Positions 5,690 to 13,041 are shown, counted from the first letter of the stretch. The stretch: DNA of 13,212 nt from Rhodocyclaceae bacterium (GCA_025361105.1 JANYAW010000219.1:1-13212), one strand, 5' to 3'. Notes: generated from the letters alone by a model not told the origin. Program-made: numbers and translations.

Positions 5690-7294
5690 ATGCGTATAAG
5701 CGACCTGAAACTGCCACTTGATCACGATGATGATGCGCTGCGCATCGCCATCATCGCCAAGCTCGGCATTTCGTCCGCCGACTTGGACTTGTTGAGTTTC
5801 ACTATTTTTCGCCGCAGTCACGATGCCCGAAAATCATCGGCGATTGCGCTGATTTATAGCGTCGATGTGGTCTTGAAGGATGAAGCACAGGCGCGCCAAC
5901 GCTTGCAAGGCGACCGGCAAATACGCGACACGCCGGATATGGAATACAAATTCGTGACGATGGCCAATAGCGCTCGCACGACAAAGCGTCCGGTCGTTAT
6001 CGGTACCGGACCCTGTGGCCTGTTCGCCGGGTTGATATTGGCGCAAATGGGCTTACGCCCGATTATTTTGGAGCGCGGCAAAGCTGTCCGCGAACGCACC
6101 AAAGACACTTGGGCACTGTGGCGCGGTGGCCAACTCAATCCCGAATCGAATGTGCAATTCGGCGAGGGCGGTGCGGGAACGTTTTCGGATGGCAAGCTTT
6201 ACAGCCAAATCAAGGACCCGCAATATCGTGGCCGAAAAGTGCTGACTGAATTCGTCAAAGCTGGTGCGCCAGAAGAAATTTTGTACGTCGCCAAACCACA
6301 CATCGGCACCTTTCGTTTGGTGACTATGGTGGAAAACATACGTGCGCAAATTCACGCTTTGGGCGGCGAAATTCGCTTTCAAAATAAGGTCGAAAAAATC
6401 CTCACTGAAGCCGGACAAGTGCGCGGTTTGCAATTGGCCGGTGGCGCGCAAATCGATTGCGATCATGTCGTGCTCGCCGTCGGCCACAGCGCACGCGATA
6501 CCTTTCAAATGCTTTTCGATTGCGGTATTCATATCGAAGCCAAAGCATTCTCAATCGGCGTGCGCGTTGAGCATCCGCAATCGCTTATCGACACCGCTCG
6601 CTTCGGCAAAAACGCCGGACATCCACTGCTCGGCGCGGCCGATTACAGCTTGGTCCACCACTGCGGCAACAATCGTTCGGCCTACAGTTTTTGCATGTGC
6701 CCAGGCGGCACCGTGGTTGCTGCGGCCTCTGAGCCGGGTCGCGTGGTGACCAACGGCATGAGCCAGTATTCACGCAACGAACGCAACGCCAACAGCGCCT
6801 TGGTGGTCGGCATTACGCCCGCCGATTATCCCGGCAATGCACTGGCCGGAATCGAATTTCAACGCCATTGGGAAGCACTAGCCTTCGTCGCCGGTGGCAG
6901 TGATTACCGCGCGCCCGCGCAACTGGTTGGTGACTTCATTGCAGGCCGCGCATCGACCGAATTAGGTTCAGTAGTTCCGTCATACACCCCGGGAATCAAG
7001 CTCACCGATTTGACGCAATGCCTGCCCGATTTTGTGGTCAGCGCACTGCGCGAAGCCCTGCCCGCCTTTGGCAAACAGATACGCGGTTTCGATATGAACG
7101 ATGCACTCCTCACCGGCGTAGAAACCCGCACCTCATCGCCCGTCCGTGTTACCCGTGGCGCAGATTTTCAGAGCATCAACACGTGCGGTTTGTATCCGGC
7201 TGGTGAAGGTGCAGGCTACGCAGGTGGGATTTTTTCAGCCGCGATTGACGGCATTAAAGTTGCTGAAGCGCTGGCTTTGGATTTAATCAAGTAG
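5690..7294 (+). CDS. FAD-dependent dehydrogenase, COG2509-like, function unknown
   Basis: A 534-residue predicted soluble flavoprotein. After an N-terminal domain of about 100 residues comes the dinucleotide-binding motif 'VVIGTGPCGLFAGL' (G105-x-G107-x-x-G110), then 'ILERGKAVRERTKDTWALW', the family-typical 'NVQFGEGGAGTFSDGKL' near residue 153, and the C-terminal flavin-closing motif 'GLYPAGEGAGYAGGIFSAAI'. This architecture is that of the uncharacterised FAD-dependent dehydrogenases of COG2509; a reaction cannot be assigned. The glycine motif has Cys where Ala is usual. An AAGG precedes the ATG closely. The gene stands alone between the efp terminator and convergent ppx, whose stop is 40 bp away, so its neighbours give no functional hint. 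Confidence 0.9.
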   Translation: MRISDLKLPLDHDDDALRIAIIAKLGISSADLDLLSFTIFRRSHDARKSSAIALIYSVDVVLKDEAQARQRLQGDRQIRDTPDMEYKFVTMANSARTTKRPVVIGTGPCGLFAGLILAQMGLRPIILERGKAVRERTKDTWALWRGGQLNPESNVQFGEGGAGTFSDGKLYSQIKDPQYRGRKVLTEFVKAGAPEEILYVAKPHIGTFRLVTMVENIRAQIHALGGEIRFQNKVEKILTEAGQVRGLQLAGGAQIDCDHVVLAVGHSARDTFQMLFDCGIHIEAKAFSIGVRVEHPQSLIDTARFGKNAGHPLLGAADYSLVHHCGNNRSAYSFCMCPGGTVVAAASEPGRVVTNGMSQYSRNERNANSALVVGITPADYPGNALAGIEFQRHWEALAFVAGGSDYRAPAQLVGDFIAGRASTELGSVVPSYTPGIKLTDLTQCLPDFVVSALREALPAFGKQIRGFDMNDALLTGVETRTSSPVRVTRGADFQSINTCGLYPAGEGAGYAGGIFSAAIDGIKVAEALALDLIK

Positions 7295-7303
7295 CTGGCG
7301 TTT

Positions 7304-7329
7304 GCCAGTTGGTGCTGACGGCACGCCGT
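7304..7329 (+). repeat. 26-bp dispersed repeat, copy 2 (between the FAD dehydrogenase gene and ppx)
   Basis: Shares GCCAGTTGGTGCTG and ACGCCGT with the other copies. It fills most of the 40-bp gap between two convergent genes. It lies beside two hairpins: CTGGC/GCCAG (7295-7299 with 7304-7308), and TGACGGC with GCCGTCA in the second half. No U tract follows on either strand, so it is not a standard terminator, although it may act at the 3' ends of both transcripts. Confidence 0.7.
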
Positions 7330-7334
7330 CACAC

Positions 7335-8822
7335 CTACACCCCACCCACCACAATCTTCAGCGCCCCACCCACGCCTGCCCATTGGGTAGCTTCATCGTT
7401 CAGCGCTGCGGCTGTCAGCGGTGCGGCGCTCAAGCGTTGGGCATCGAGTTCCAACATGAAGCCACTGCCGAAAAACGACGCGGCGATTTTTGGTGGCGGC
7501 GCGGCATCGTGCGAGCGATGTAGCAGCACGGCAATTCGCAGGCAAAAAATCAGTGTCCATTCCGAGGCTTCGCCCTTGAGTGGTTGTGCGCGCTCTAATT
7601 TGCCGCGATGCGCCAGCACCATGCGCGCCAATCGCGCTTGGTCGCGTTTGGAAAAGCCTGGCATATCGGCGTGCGAGAGGATGTAGGCGCTGTGTTTGTG
7701 ATAGCTCGAGTGGGCAACCGATACGCCGATTTCATGCAGCTTGGCGGCCCAGATCAGGAATTGCCGATCCGGATGATCTTCGTCAGCCGTCGCTGGAACT
7801 AGTTGGTGCAATAAGTCGACAGCGGTGCGTTCAACACGCAAAGCTTGCGCCGGGTCGACTTGATAACGCTGCATGAAATGTGTGACTGTGGCGGCGCGCA
7901 AGTCTTCGTGGTGATAGCGGCCAAGCAAGTCGTACAACACACCCAAGCGCAGCGCGCCTTCGGAGAATTCCATCTGCTGCAAATCGAGTTCCTTGAACAC
8001 CGCCAACATGATTGCCAGCCCGCCGGGCAACACAGGGATTCGGTCGCTGCGCAATCCATCCAATTTCACGCGCGACAAATTGCCTGCATCACATAAAAAA
8101 TCGCGCAGCTTTTCCAACCCATCGCGGGTGATTCCATGTTTGCAAAAACCATTGAGTTCGAGCAAATCAATCAGCGCTTTGGCCGTGCCTGATGAGCCGA
8201 TGGCTTCGTCCCAGCCCAGTTCACGAAATGGATGCACCATCGCTTGCAGCTCGCGTCGCGCCGCCAGCTCGGCTTCCTTGAAGGATTTACGGTCGACGCG
8301 GCCATCGGGGAAAAATTTCAAGGTGTAGCTCACGCAACCCATGTAAAGCGATTCGAGCACCAGCGGATGCATGTCACGGCCGATGATGCATTCGGTTGAG
8401 CCGCCGCCAATGTCCACCACCAATTGCTGGCGCGCCGGATTGGCTAGGGTGTGGGCGACGCCGAGATAAATCAGCCGCGCTTCTTCGCGTCCGGCAATCA
8501 CTTCAATCGGGAAACCCAATAAATGCTCGGCACGCTCAAGAAACTCCGGTGCATTTTTCGCTACGCGCAAAGTGTTGGTGGCAACCGCACGCACCGCATC
8601 CGGGGCAAAACCACGCAAGCGTTCGCCAAATCGTGAAAGCGCATCGAGGCCGCGTTTTTGTGCCGCTTCATCGAGACGCTTGTGCTCGTTTAGTCCGGCA
8701 GCGAGGCGCACTGATTCTTTCAATCCATCGAGCGGATAAATCTGATTGCCTTCCACTCGTCCGACTTGAAGGCGGAAACTATTGGAACCCAGGTCGACGG
8801 CGGCGATCAGTTCAGAACTCAT
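7335..8822 (-). CDS. ppx: Exopolyphosphatase (Ppx/GppA family)
   Basis: A 495-residue enzyme that hydrolyses terminal phosphates from inorganic polyphosphate. The N-terminal ASKHA ATPase-like fold is clear: 'AAVDLGSNSFRLQ' (D10), 'GREEARLIYLG' with E114 matching catalytic Glu121 of E. coli Ppx, and the phosphate-binding loop 'VDIGGGSTE' at 136-144. The C-terminal half has the HD-like region of long Ppx proteins ('AAKLHEIGVSVAHSSYHKHSAYIL', His363 onward). Length is close to E. coli Ppx (513) and excludes the short Ppx type. GppA (pentaphosphate hydrolase) is the main alternative, but divergent ppk supports Ppx. The ATG at 8822 has no good Shine-Dalgarno; a TAGAAT element ends only 6 bases upstream, so the message may be leaderless. 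It converges with the FAD dehydrogenase gene. Confidence 0.93.
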   Translation of the reverse strand: MSSELIAAVDLGSNSFRLQVGRVEGNQIYPLDGLKESVRLAAGLNEHKRLDEAAQKRGLDALSRFGERLRGFAPDAVRAVATNTLRVAKNAPEFLERAEHLLGFPIEVIAGREEARLIYLGVAHTLANPARQQLVVDIGGGSTECIIGRDMHPLVLESLYMGCVSYTLKFFPDGRVDRKSFKEAELAARRELQAMVHPFRELGWDEAIGSSGTAKALIDLLELNGFCKHGITRDGLEKLRDFLCDAGNLSRVKLDGLRSDRIPVLPGGLAIMLAVFKELDLQQMEFSEGALRLGVLYDLLGRYHHEDLRAATVTHFMQRYQVDPAQALRVERTAVDLLHQLVPATADEDHPDRQFLIWAAKLHEIGVSVAHSSYHKHSAYILSHADMPGFSKRDQARLARMVLAHRGKLERAQPLKGEASEWTLIFCLRIAVLLHRSHDAAPPPKIAASFFGSGFMLELDAQRLSAAPLTAAALNDEATQWAGVGGALKIVVGGV

Positions 8823-8828
8823 GCGCGG

Positions 8829-8855
8829 ATTCTAACCAGAGCCATCGGCTGTCAT
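8829..8855 (-). promoter_or_regulatory. Candidate ppx promoter overlapping the PHO box
   Basis: On the minus strand ATGACA (8855-8850) and TAGAAT (8834-8829) each match consensus at 5 of 6 positions, but the spacer is only 15 bp. The -35-like box coincides with the first PHO half-site of ppk. Transcription would start at or next to the ppx start codon. Confidence 0.3.
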
Positions 8856-8882
8856 GCATCTGCAATCAACTTGCCACATAAT
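8849..8882 (+). promoter_or_regulatory. ppk: PHO box and -10 element upstream of ppk
   Basis: CTGTCAT (8849-8855), GCAT, then CTGCAAT (8860-8866) reproduce the PhoB layout of two 7-bp direct repeats with a 4-bp spacer; the first half-site matches consensus fully and the second at 5 of 7. A weaker third unit, TTGCCAC, follows at the same 11-bp period (8871). CATAAT (8877-8882, 5 of 6) lies 10 bp after the second half-site, where the -10 box sits in PhoB-dependent promoters that lack a good -35. The ppk ATG is at 8932. PhoB control of polyphosphate synthesis genes is known in other proteobacteria. Confidence 0.62.
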
Positions 8883-8931
8883 CCTTGCATCGTCATGCCG
8901 TCGCTGCTCGCCTGGTCCCGTATTTTTGCTC

Positions 8932-11022
8932 ATGAATCCTCCAACAAACTCCCCAAAACAGAGCCGTCACTACGGCACTGAACACTTTCTCAATCGAGAG
9001 CTTTCACTACTGGCTTTCAATCGCCGCGTTTTGGCGCAGGCTGCTGACGACACTGTGCCCTTGCTTGAACGGCTGCGATTCCTGTGCATCGTCTCATCAA
9101 ATCTTGACGAATTTTTTGAGATTCGCGTTGCCGGACTCAAAGAGCAAATCAAGCTCGCTGCGCGCTCGGTCGGCCCGGATGGTTTGCTACCCAAGGAAGT
9201 TTTTCGTCGCGTGGTGCGCGAGGCGCACGAACTGATCGCCGATCAATATCGCCTGCTTAACGATGTCATTCTGCCCGCGTTGGCCACCGAAGGTATTTGC
9301 TTCCTGCGCCGCAATACTTGGACGCCCGAGCAAGCCACATGGATACGCGAATTCTTTTTTCGTGAAGTCATGCCGGTGCTCACGCCCATAGGACTTGACC
9401 CGTCGCATCCCTTTCCGCGCGTGCTCAACAAGAGCTTGAATTTTGCGGTCGAGTTGGAAGGCACCGATGCCTTTGGCCGCAACTCCGGCACCGCCATCGT
9501 GCAAGCACCGCGCGCGCTGCCACGAGTAATTCGCTTGCCGTTGGAACTTACTGGTGTCGACTATGGCCACGTATTTTTGTCGTCGATTTTGCATCAGCAT
9601 GTCGATGAACTTTTCACCGGCATGAATGTGCTGGGCTGTTATCAATTCCGCGTCACGCGCAATTCCGATTTGTTCGTCGATGACGAGGAAGTCAAAAATC
9701 TTCGCACTGCGTTGCAAGGCGAATTGCCGCAGCGACATTTTGGTGACGCGGTGCGGCTGGAGGTCGCCGACAACTGCTCGACGCCGATGACCGATTTTTT
9801 GATGACCCAATTTGGCCTCGCCCGCGATGACCTTTATCGCGCACCGGGCATCGTCAATTTGGTACGCCTTATCGCTGTGCCCGACGCCGTTGATCGACCG
9901 GATTTGAAATTTGCTCCATTCGAACCCGGACTGCCCAAGGCATTGACCAAGCGCTTTGATATTTTTGCCAGCATCCGCAAGCAGGATATTTTGCTGCACC
10001 ACCCCTATCAGTCATTTGATCCGGTCATCGAGCTGCTCAAACAGTCAGCCGACGATCCCAAGGTGGTGGCGATACGCATGACGGTGTATCGCACCGGCAC
10101 CGATTCGGTGTTGATGGAACACCTGTTGCGCGCCGCCCAGAAAGGCAAGGAAGTCACCGTCGTGGTCGAGTTGATGGCGCGCTTCGACGAGGAAGCTAAT
10201 TTGTCGATCTCGGCCAAGCTCGAAGAAGTCGGCGCGCATGTGGTGTACGGCGTCGTCGGCTACAAAACCCACGCCAAAATGCTGATGGTCTTGCGCCGCG
10301 AATCAGGGGTGTTTCGGCACTACATCCACCTCGGCACCGGCAACTACCACCCGCGCACCACACGCTTCTACACCGACTTCGGTTTGCTCACCTGCAACCC
10401 CGAAATCGGCGCCGACGTCGCGGAAATTTTCAAACAACTCACCGGTCTGGGCAAAGCCGGACGGCTCAAACACATCTGGCAAGCGCCGTTCTTTTTGCAC
10501 CAAAGTATGGTCGCCGCGATTCAAACCGAGACCAAGGCCGCACGCGCCGGGCGCAAAGGTCGCATCATCGCCAAAATGAATTCCCTGCTCGAGCCGGAAA
10601 TCATCGCCGCACTCTACGAAGCCAGCGCCGCCGGCGTGAAAATTGATCTCATCGTGCGTGGCGTGTGCGCCCTGCGCCCGGGCGTGACGGGTCTTTCGGA
10701 AAACATCAAAGTCCGTTCCATCATCGGTCGCTTCCTCGAACATCACCGCATCTTTTATTTCTTCGCCGATGGTGAAGAGGTCGTGTATCTGTCGAGCGCA
10801 GACTGGATGGAGCGCAATTTTTTCCGCCGTATAGAAATCGCCTTTCCTATCCTCGACGCCCGCGCCAAACGCCGCGTGTTGAAAGAAGGCTTGCGCGCCT
10901 ATCTCGCCGACACTACGCAAGCATGGGAAATGGATGCAAGCGGTCAATACGCTCTGAAAACCAGCACCCGCCGCGTTTGTGCGCAAGACATGTTACTGGC
11001 GGATATGCGAATCGCGGAATGA
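8932..11022 (+). CDS. ppk: Polyphosphate kinase 1
   Basis: A 696-residue PPK1 that reversibly polymerises the gamma phosphate of ATP into polyphosphate, normally as a membrane-associated oligomer. The N domain opens 'FLNRELSLLAFNRRVL', the head domain carries 'HPYQSFDPVIELLKQSADDP', and the catalytic C domains contain 'GYKTHAKM' (His447) and 'YIHLGTGNY' (His466). Their 19-residue spacing matches His435 and His454 of E. coli, the first of which is autophosphorylated. 'YLSSADWMERNFFRRIEIAFPI' is the usual near-C-terminal motif. I chose the ATG at 8932 because it gives the normal length; the frame extends to 8854, but that would overlap the PHO box and -10. No clear Shine-Dalgarno precedes 8932. 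ppx lies divergently, so synthesis and degradation share a control region. No terminator is seen after the stop. Confidence 0.97.
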   Translation: MNPPTNSPKQSRHYGTEHFLNRELSLLAFNRRVLAQAADDTVPLLERLRFLCIVSSNLDEFFEIRVAGLKEQIKLAARSVGPDGLLPKEVFRRVVREAHELIADQYRLLNDVILPALATEGICFLRRNTWTPEQATWIREFFFREVMPVLTPIGLDPSHPFPRVLNKSLNFAVELEGTDAFGRNSGTAIVQAPRALPRVIRLPLELTGVDYGHVFLSSILHQHVDELFTGMNVLGCYQFRVTRNSDLFVDDEEVKNLRTALQGELPQRHFGDAVRLEVADNCSTPMTDFLMTQFGLARDDLYRAPGIVNLVRLIAVPDAVDRPDLKFAPFEPGLPKALTKRFDIFASIRKQDILLHHPYQSFDPVIELLKQSADDPKVVAIRMTVYRTGTDSVLMEHLLRAAQKGKEVTVVVELMARFDEEANLSISAKLEEVGAHVVYGVVGYKTHAKMLMVLRRESGVFRHYIHLGTGNYHPRTTRFYTDFGLLTCNPEIGADVAEIFKQLTGLGKAGRLKHIWQAPFFLHQSMVAAIQTETKAARAGRKGRIIAKMNSLLEPEIIAALYEASAAGVKIDLIVRGVCALRPGVTGLSENIKVRSIIGRFLEHHRIFYFFADGEEVVYLSSADWMERNFFRRIEIAFPILDARAKRRVLKEGLRAYLADTTQAWEMDASGQYALKTSTRRVCAQDMLLADMRIAE

Positions 11023-11037
11023 GTTTGGACTTCTGCG

Positions 11038-11226
11038 CTACGGCTCGACACCGACCACATCATCGGCCTCAAACTCATCTGGCACAGTTCCATCGCCTAT
11101 GCCGGTAACCATGGCGGCCATGCAGTCGCTTTGCTTGACAAAATACTCGGCACTAATGGGGTCAAAAAAACGCTGCCCAAGAGCGACAGCACTGAAGTTG
11201 ATGCGGTGAAGGTTTGGTTTAGTCAT
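11038..11226 (-). CDS. Small conserved-looking protein of 62 residues, not recognised
   Basis: An acidic 62-residue protein starting MTKPNLHRINFSAVALGQRF and ending 'TVPDEFEADDVVGVEP'. It has no signal peptide, membrane segment or cysteine cluster (one Cys). The pattern of a short 'F..V..GQRF' strand, then 'EYFVK' and a Gly/Asp-rich turn, resembles small beta-barrel-like proteins, but I cannot name a family. A GTG directly upstream (11229) is an alternative start; no Shine-Dalgarno is visible. It converges on ppk, ending 15 bases from the ppk stop, and is downstream of the HiPIP gene on the same strand. Amino-acid composition and the way it fills the gap suggest a real gene; a chance frame is not excluded. 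Confidence 0.55.
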   Translation of the reverse strand: MTKPNLHRINFSAVALGQRFFDPISAEYFVKQSDCMAAMVTGIGDGTVPDEFEADDVVGVEP

Positions 11227-11283
11227 CACAAAGCTACGATAAAAAATAATTTGAATTCAACAGAACGGCGACAGCAATCCTGC

Positions 11284-11565
11284 TTACATGGTGTTCCAAG
11301 CTGTGCAATATCCGTCTGGTGAAATTTCGTCGTCGTCGGGAATCACTTTGCATCCACCCAAATCATGTTCAGTTTTTCCGGGGATAAATTCAAGACAACT
11401 TGCGCAGCTATTTCCGTTCTCTGGTTTGGCTTGGTACTTCAACTGGGTACGAATCGCTGCGTTCGTCGCCGCACTGGCAAACCGGGATACGACAACGATA
11501 GGAATTGCTGCCAGCGCAACACCAACATTCTTTAATAGCTTTCGGCGCGTCAGCACTACATTCAT
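11284..11565 (-). CDS. High-potential iron-sulfur protein (HiPIP), Tat-exported
   Basis: A 93-residue precursor of a periplasmic [4Fe-4S] electron carrier working between the +3 and +2 cluster states. The N-terminus has a Tat-type signal (T6-R7-R8-K9-L10-L11, hydrophobic 14-26) with likely cleavage around 'ASA' (30-32), as expected for a folded Fe-S protein. The mature part has the four cluster cysteines C54, C57, C72 and C87 in the HiPIP spacing C-x2-C-x14-C-x14-C, and a conserved Tyr (Y44) before them. I chose the ATG at 11565; the frame extends upstream but would include unlikely sequence, and AAGGG lies about 11 bases before this ATG. It follows the cytochrome b561 gene by 56 bp, suggesting one operon. 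HiPIPs carry electrons to oxidases or reaction centres in photosynthetic and iron- or sulfur-oxidising proteobacteria. Confidence 0.94.
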   Translation of the reverse strand: MNVVLTRRKLLKNVGVALAAIPIVVVSRFASAATNAAIRTQLKYQAKPENGNSCASCLEFIPGKTEHDLGGCKVIPDDDEISPDGYCTAWNTM

Positions 11566-11621
11566 GATGGCTATCCCTTCCGCTGCAGAGTTTTTCAAGA
11601 TTGATTTAGAGCTGCCATAAC

Positions 11622-12191
11622 TCAAGCATTCTCTTGCCGATCTACGGGCGGTTTGACTGGAACCCAGCGCGGCAGCATAGAGACAAGGACGCCGTCCTTG
11701 AGAACGCCATGATGGTAAATCGCCGCAAGCGCATGGAACCCAGCAACCCAAAGAACTGCATCACCAAGCCAGGTGTGGATTTCGGCAATGATCGCGCCAA
11801 GCTCATGCGAAATTGCAATGGGTGGCTGAATCTCTATGCCCGCCAACAGCGTCAAGGGATGGCCTTCGAGCCACGCGCCTGCAATTGCCGACAAAGGAAC
11901 CGCAAACAGGAGCAGATACAAAATTCCTTGGGTTGTTTTCGCGGCAATAAACATCCACCGCTTGTCGATGGCAAGACCAGGTGGCGGTGCGACTCTATGC
12001 CAGAGCAGGCGCAGCATCGTCAGCACAAAAACAATCAATCCAAGGGATTCATGAATCTGCCGATCAAAGTCGCGGGAATGGGCATAGACACGTTGCTCGG
12101 ATCCCCCCGGACCATAAATGAACGCCACCAGGACGACTAATGCGGTGACCCAGTGGAAGACTTGAGAGGTAATTCCGTAACGATTATTCAT
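11622..12191 (-). CDS. Cytochrome b561, four-helix diheme membrane protein
   Basis: A 189-residue inner-membrane cytochrome with four hydrophobic helices. His13, His47, His139 and His153 match the four heme ligands and spacing of the CybB-type bacterial b561 family, which passes electrons between quinol and acceptors (superoxide:ubiquinone activity is reported for E. coli CybB). The start at 12191 (MNNRYGITSQVFHWVTALVV) places the first His at 13, as in CybB; ATG 12209 would add six residues. Neither has a Shine-Dalgarno. A GATAAT box (12203-12198) ends 6 bases before the chosen ATG, so a leaderless start is possible. HiPIP lies 56 bp downstream on the same strand, which makes a quinol-to-HiPIP electron path an attractive inference. 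The divergent neighbour starts 44 bp away. Confidence 0.9.
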   Translation of the reverse strand: MNNRYGITSQVFHWVTALVVLVAFIYGPGGSEQRVYAHSRDFDRQIHESLGLIVFVLTMLRLLWHRVAPPPGLAIDKRWMFIAAKTTQGILYLLLFAVPLSAIAGAWLEGHPLTLLAGIEIQPPIAISHELGAIIAEIHTWLGDAVLWVAGFHALAAIYHHGVLKDGVLVSMLPRWVPVKPPVDRQENA

Positions 12192-12235
12192 CGTAATATT
12201 ATCAACCATGATGTAGCCAAATTTGAGGTAAAAAA

Positions 12236-12679
12236 ATGATTGCCAGAATTGCATGCGCGACTATCTACCTGCTATGCGCGACCGTACTGACCAGTGCGAT
12301 CCTTTCAACCGAAGCACTGGCGCAAACGGAATTGGTCAAGCACAAGGTCGTTTTCCAAGTCAGTGACAGTGATCCTGCGAAGTGGAATCTCACACTGAAC
12401 AATGCACAAAACGTCCAGACTGACTTGGGTGCCGATGCCGTAGAGATTGAAATTGTTGCCTATGGACCTGGCATAGGAATGCTCAAGGGCGACTCCCCAG
12501 TGAGCCAACGAATAGCGAACGCTATGCAAAAAGCTGTCAAAGTGGTTGCCTGCGAGAACACCATGAAGGCGCAAAAGCTCGCACCTTCAGACATGCTGCC
12601 GAATATTGGCTATGTACCTGCGGGCGTGGTGGAACTGATACAAAAACAGCAACAGGGGTACGCCTACATTCGACCTTAA
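12236..12679 (+). CDS. Exported DsrE-like protein (COG1416 type)
   Basis: A 147-residue protein with an N-terminal Sec signal peptide (hydrophobic residues about 7-22, likely cleavage after 'EALA', residue 29), so it acts in the periplasm. The mature part 'KHKVVFQVSDSDPAKWNLTLNNAQNV' and 'VEIEIVAYGPGIGML' resembles the alpha/beta fold of DsrE/DsrF/YchN-like proteins, and a single conserved-looking Cys106 sits in 'VVACENTMKA', the position of the sulfur-carrying cysteine in this fold. Role is unknown; binding or relaying a sulfane sulfur or thiol is inferred from family only. GAGGT is well placed before the ATG. It is divergent from cytochrome b561 and HiPIP with 44 bp between starts, so joint regulation is likely. 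Confidence 0.82.
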   Translation: MIARIACATIYLLCATVLTSAILSTEALAQTELVKHKVVFQVSDSDPAKWNLTLNNAQNVQTDLGADAVEIEIVAYGPGIGMLKGDSPVSQRIANAMQKAVKVVACENTMKAQKLAPSDMLPNIGYVPAGVVELIQKQQQGYAYIRP

Positions 12680-12804
12680 ACGCCCTGCTGCACCACTCCT
12701 GCAACGATCCCGCTGCTACCCACCTCGTTCGGCCTTGAAGATGCCCCCAGCGAGCGATTGATGCGTATCAATGCCATTACCGGTGGCTAATGCTATGGTT
12801 ATTC

Positions 12805-13017
12805 ATGGCGAAGAAATTTCCAATTCATCCAAAACACCCTGAACGTATTTGCTGGGGATGCGACAGGTACTGCGCGAGTGATGAACTCGCTTGTGGAAAC
12901 GGGTCAAACCGGACACAGCATCCGGTCGAACTTCTTGGAGAAGATTGGCTAGAGTTTGGCGACTGGGCTATCGATGGCAATGCCGAAACAGTAGAGTTGA
13001 AGGCTCATGACTTCTGA
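12805..13017 (+). CDS. DUF3079-family small protein
   Basis: A 70-residue cytosolic protein of unknown function. It opens MAKKFPIHPKHPERICWGCD and contains four cysteines at 16, 19, 23 and 30 (C-x2-C-x3-C-x6-C), then 'GNGSNRTQHPVELLGEDWLEFGDW'. I recognise this as the DUF3079 pattern, seen mainly in betaproteobacteria and some gammaproteobacteria. The cysteine cluster suggests metal binding (Zn or Fe-S), which is inference. ATG 12805 gives the usual family start; an in-frame ATG at 12790 would add five residues. No clear Shine-Dalgarno precedes 12805. It stands alone, 125 bp after the DsrE-like gene. Confidence 0.85.
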   Translation: MAKKFPIHPKHPERICWGCDRYCASDELACGNGSNRTQHPVELLGEDWLEFGDWAIDGNAETVELKAHDF

Positions 13018-13041
13018 GACACCGGTGCTTCGAGCTATCTA

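Noticed and set aside
7795..7808. TAGTTGGTGC inside ppx, resembling the start of the 26-bp repeat
   Set aside because: Only about 9 bases match and the rest of the element is absent.
8854..8931. Upstream start for ppk at 8854
   Set aside because: It would begin inside the PHO box and before the -10 element, and adds 26 residues unlike PPK1; the 8932 ATG gives the normal length.
9187..10002. 271-residue open frame antisense to ppk
   Set aside because: It lies wholly opposite conserved PPK1 sequence and resembles no protein I know.
10303..10986. 227-residue open frame antisense to ppk
   Set aside because: It is a codon-bias shadow of the highly conserved ppk C domains, with no start signal or recognisable protein.
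11230..11283. TTGAATTCAA palindrome followed by a T run on the minus strand, considered as a terminator after HiPIP
   Set aside because: The stem is AT-rich and has no room for a loop, so it is not a credible intrinsic terminator.
12680..12790. 36 codons open in frame after the DsrE-like stop, reading like a protein C-terminus (ending ERLMRINAITGG)
   Set aside because: The run is too short to distinguish from chance and has no start. It could be a gene remnant, but no family was recognised.
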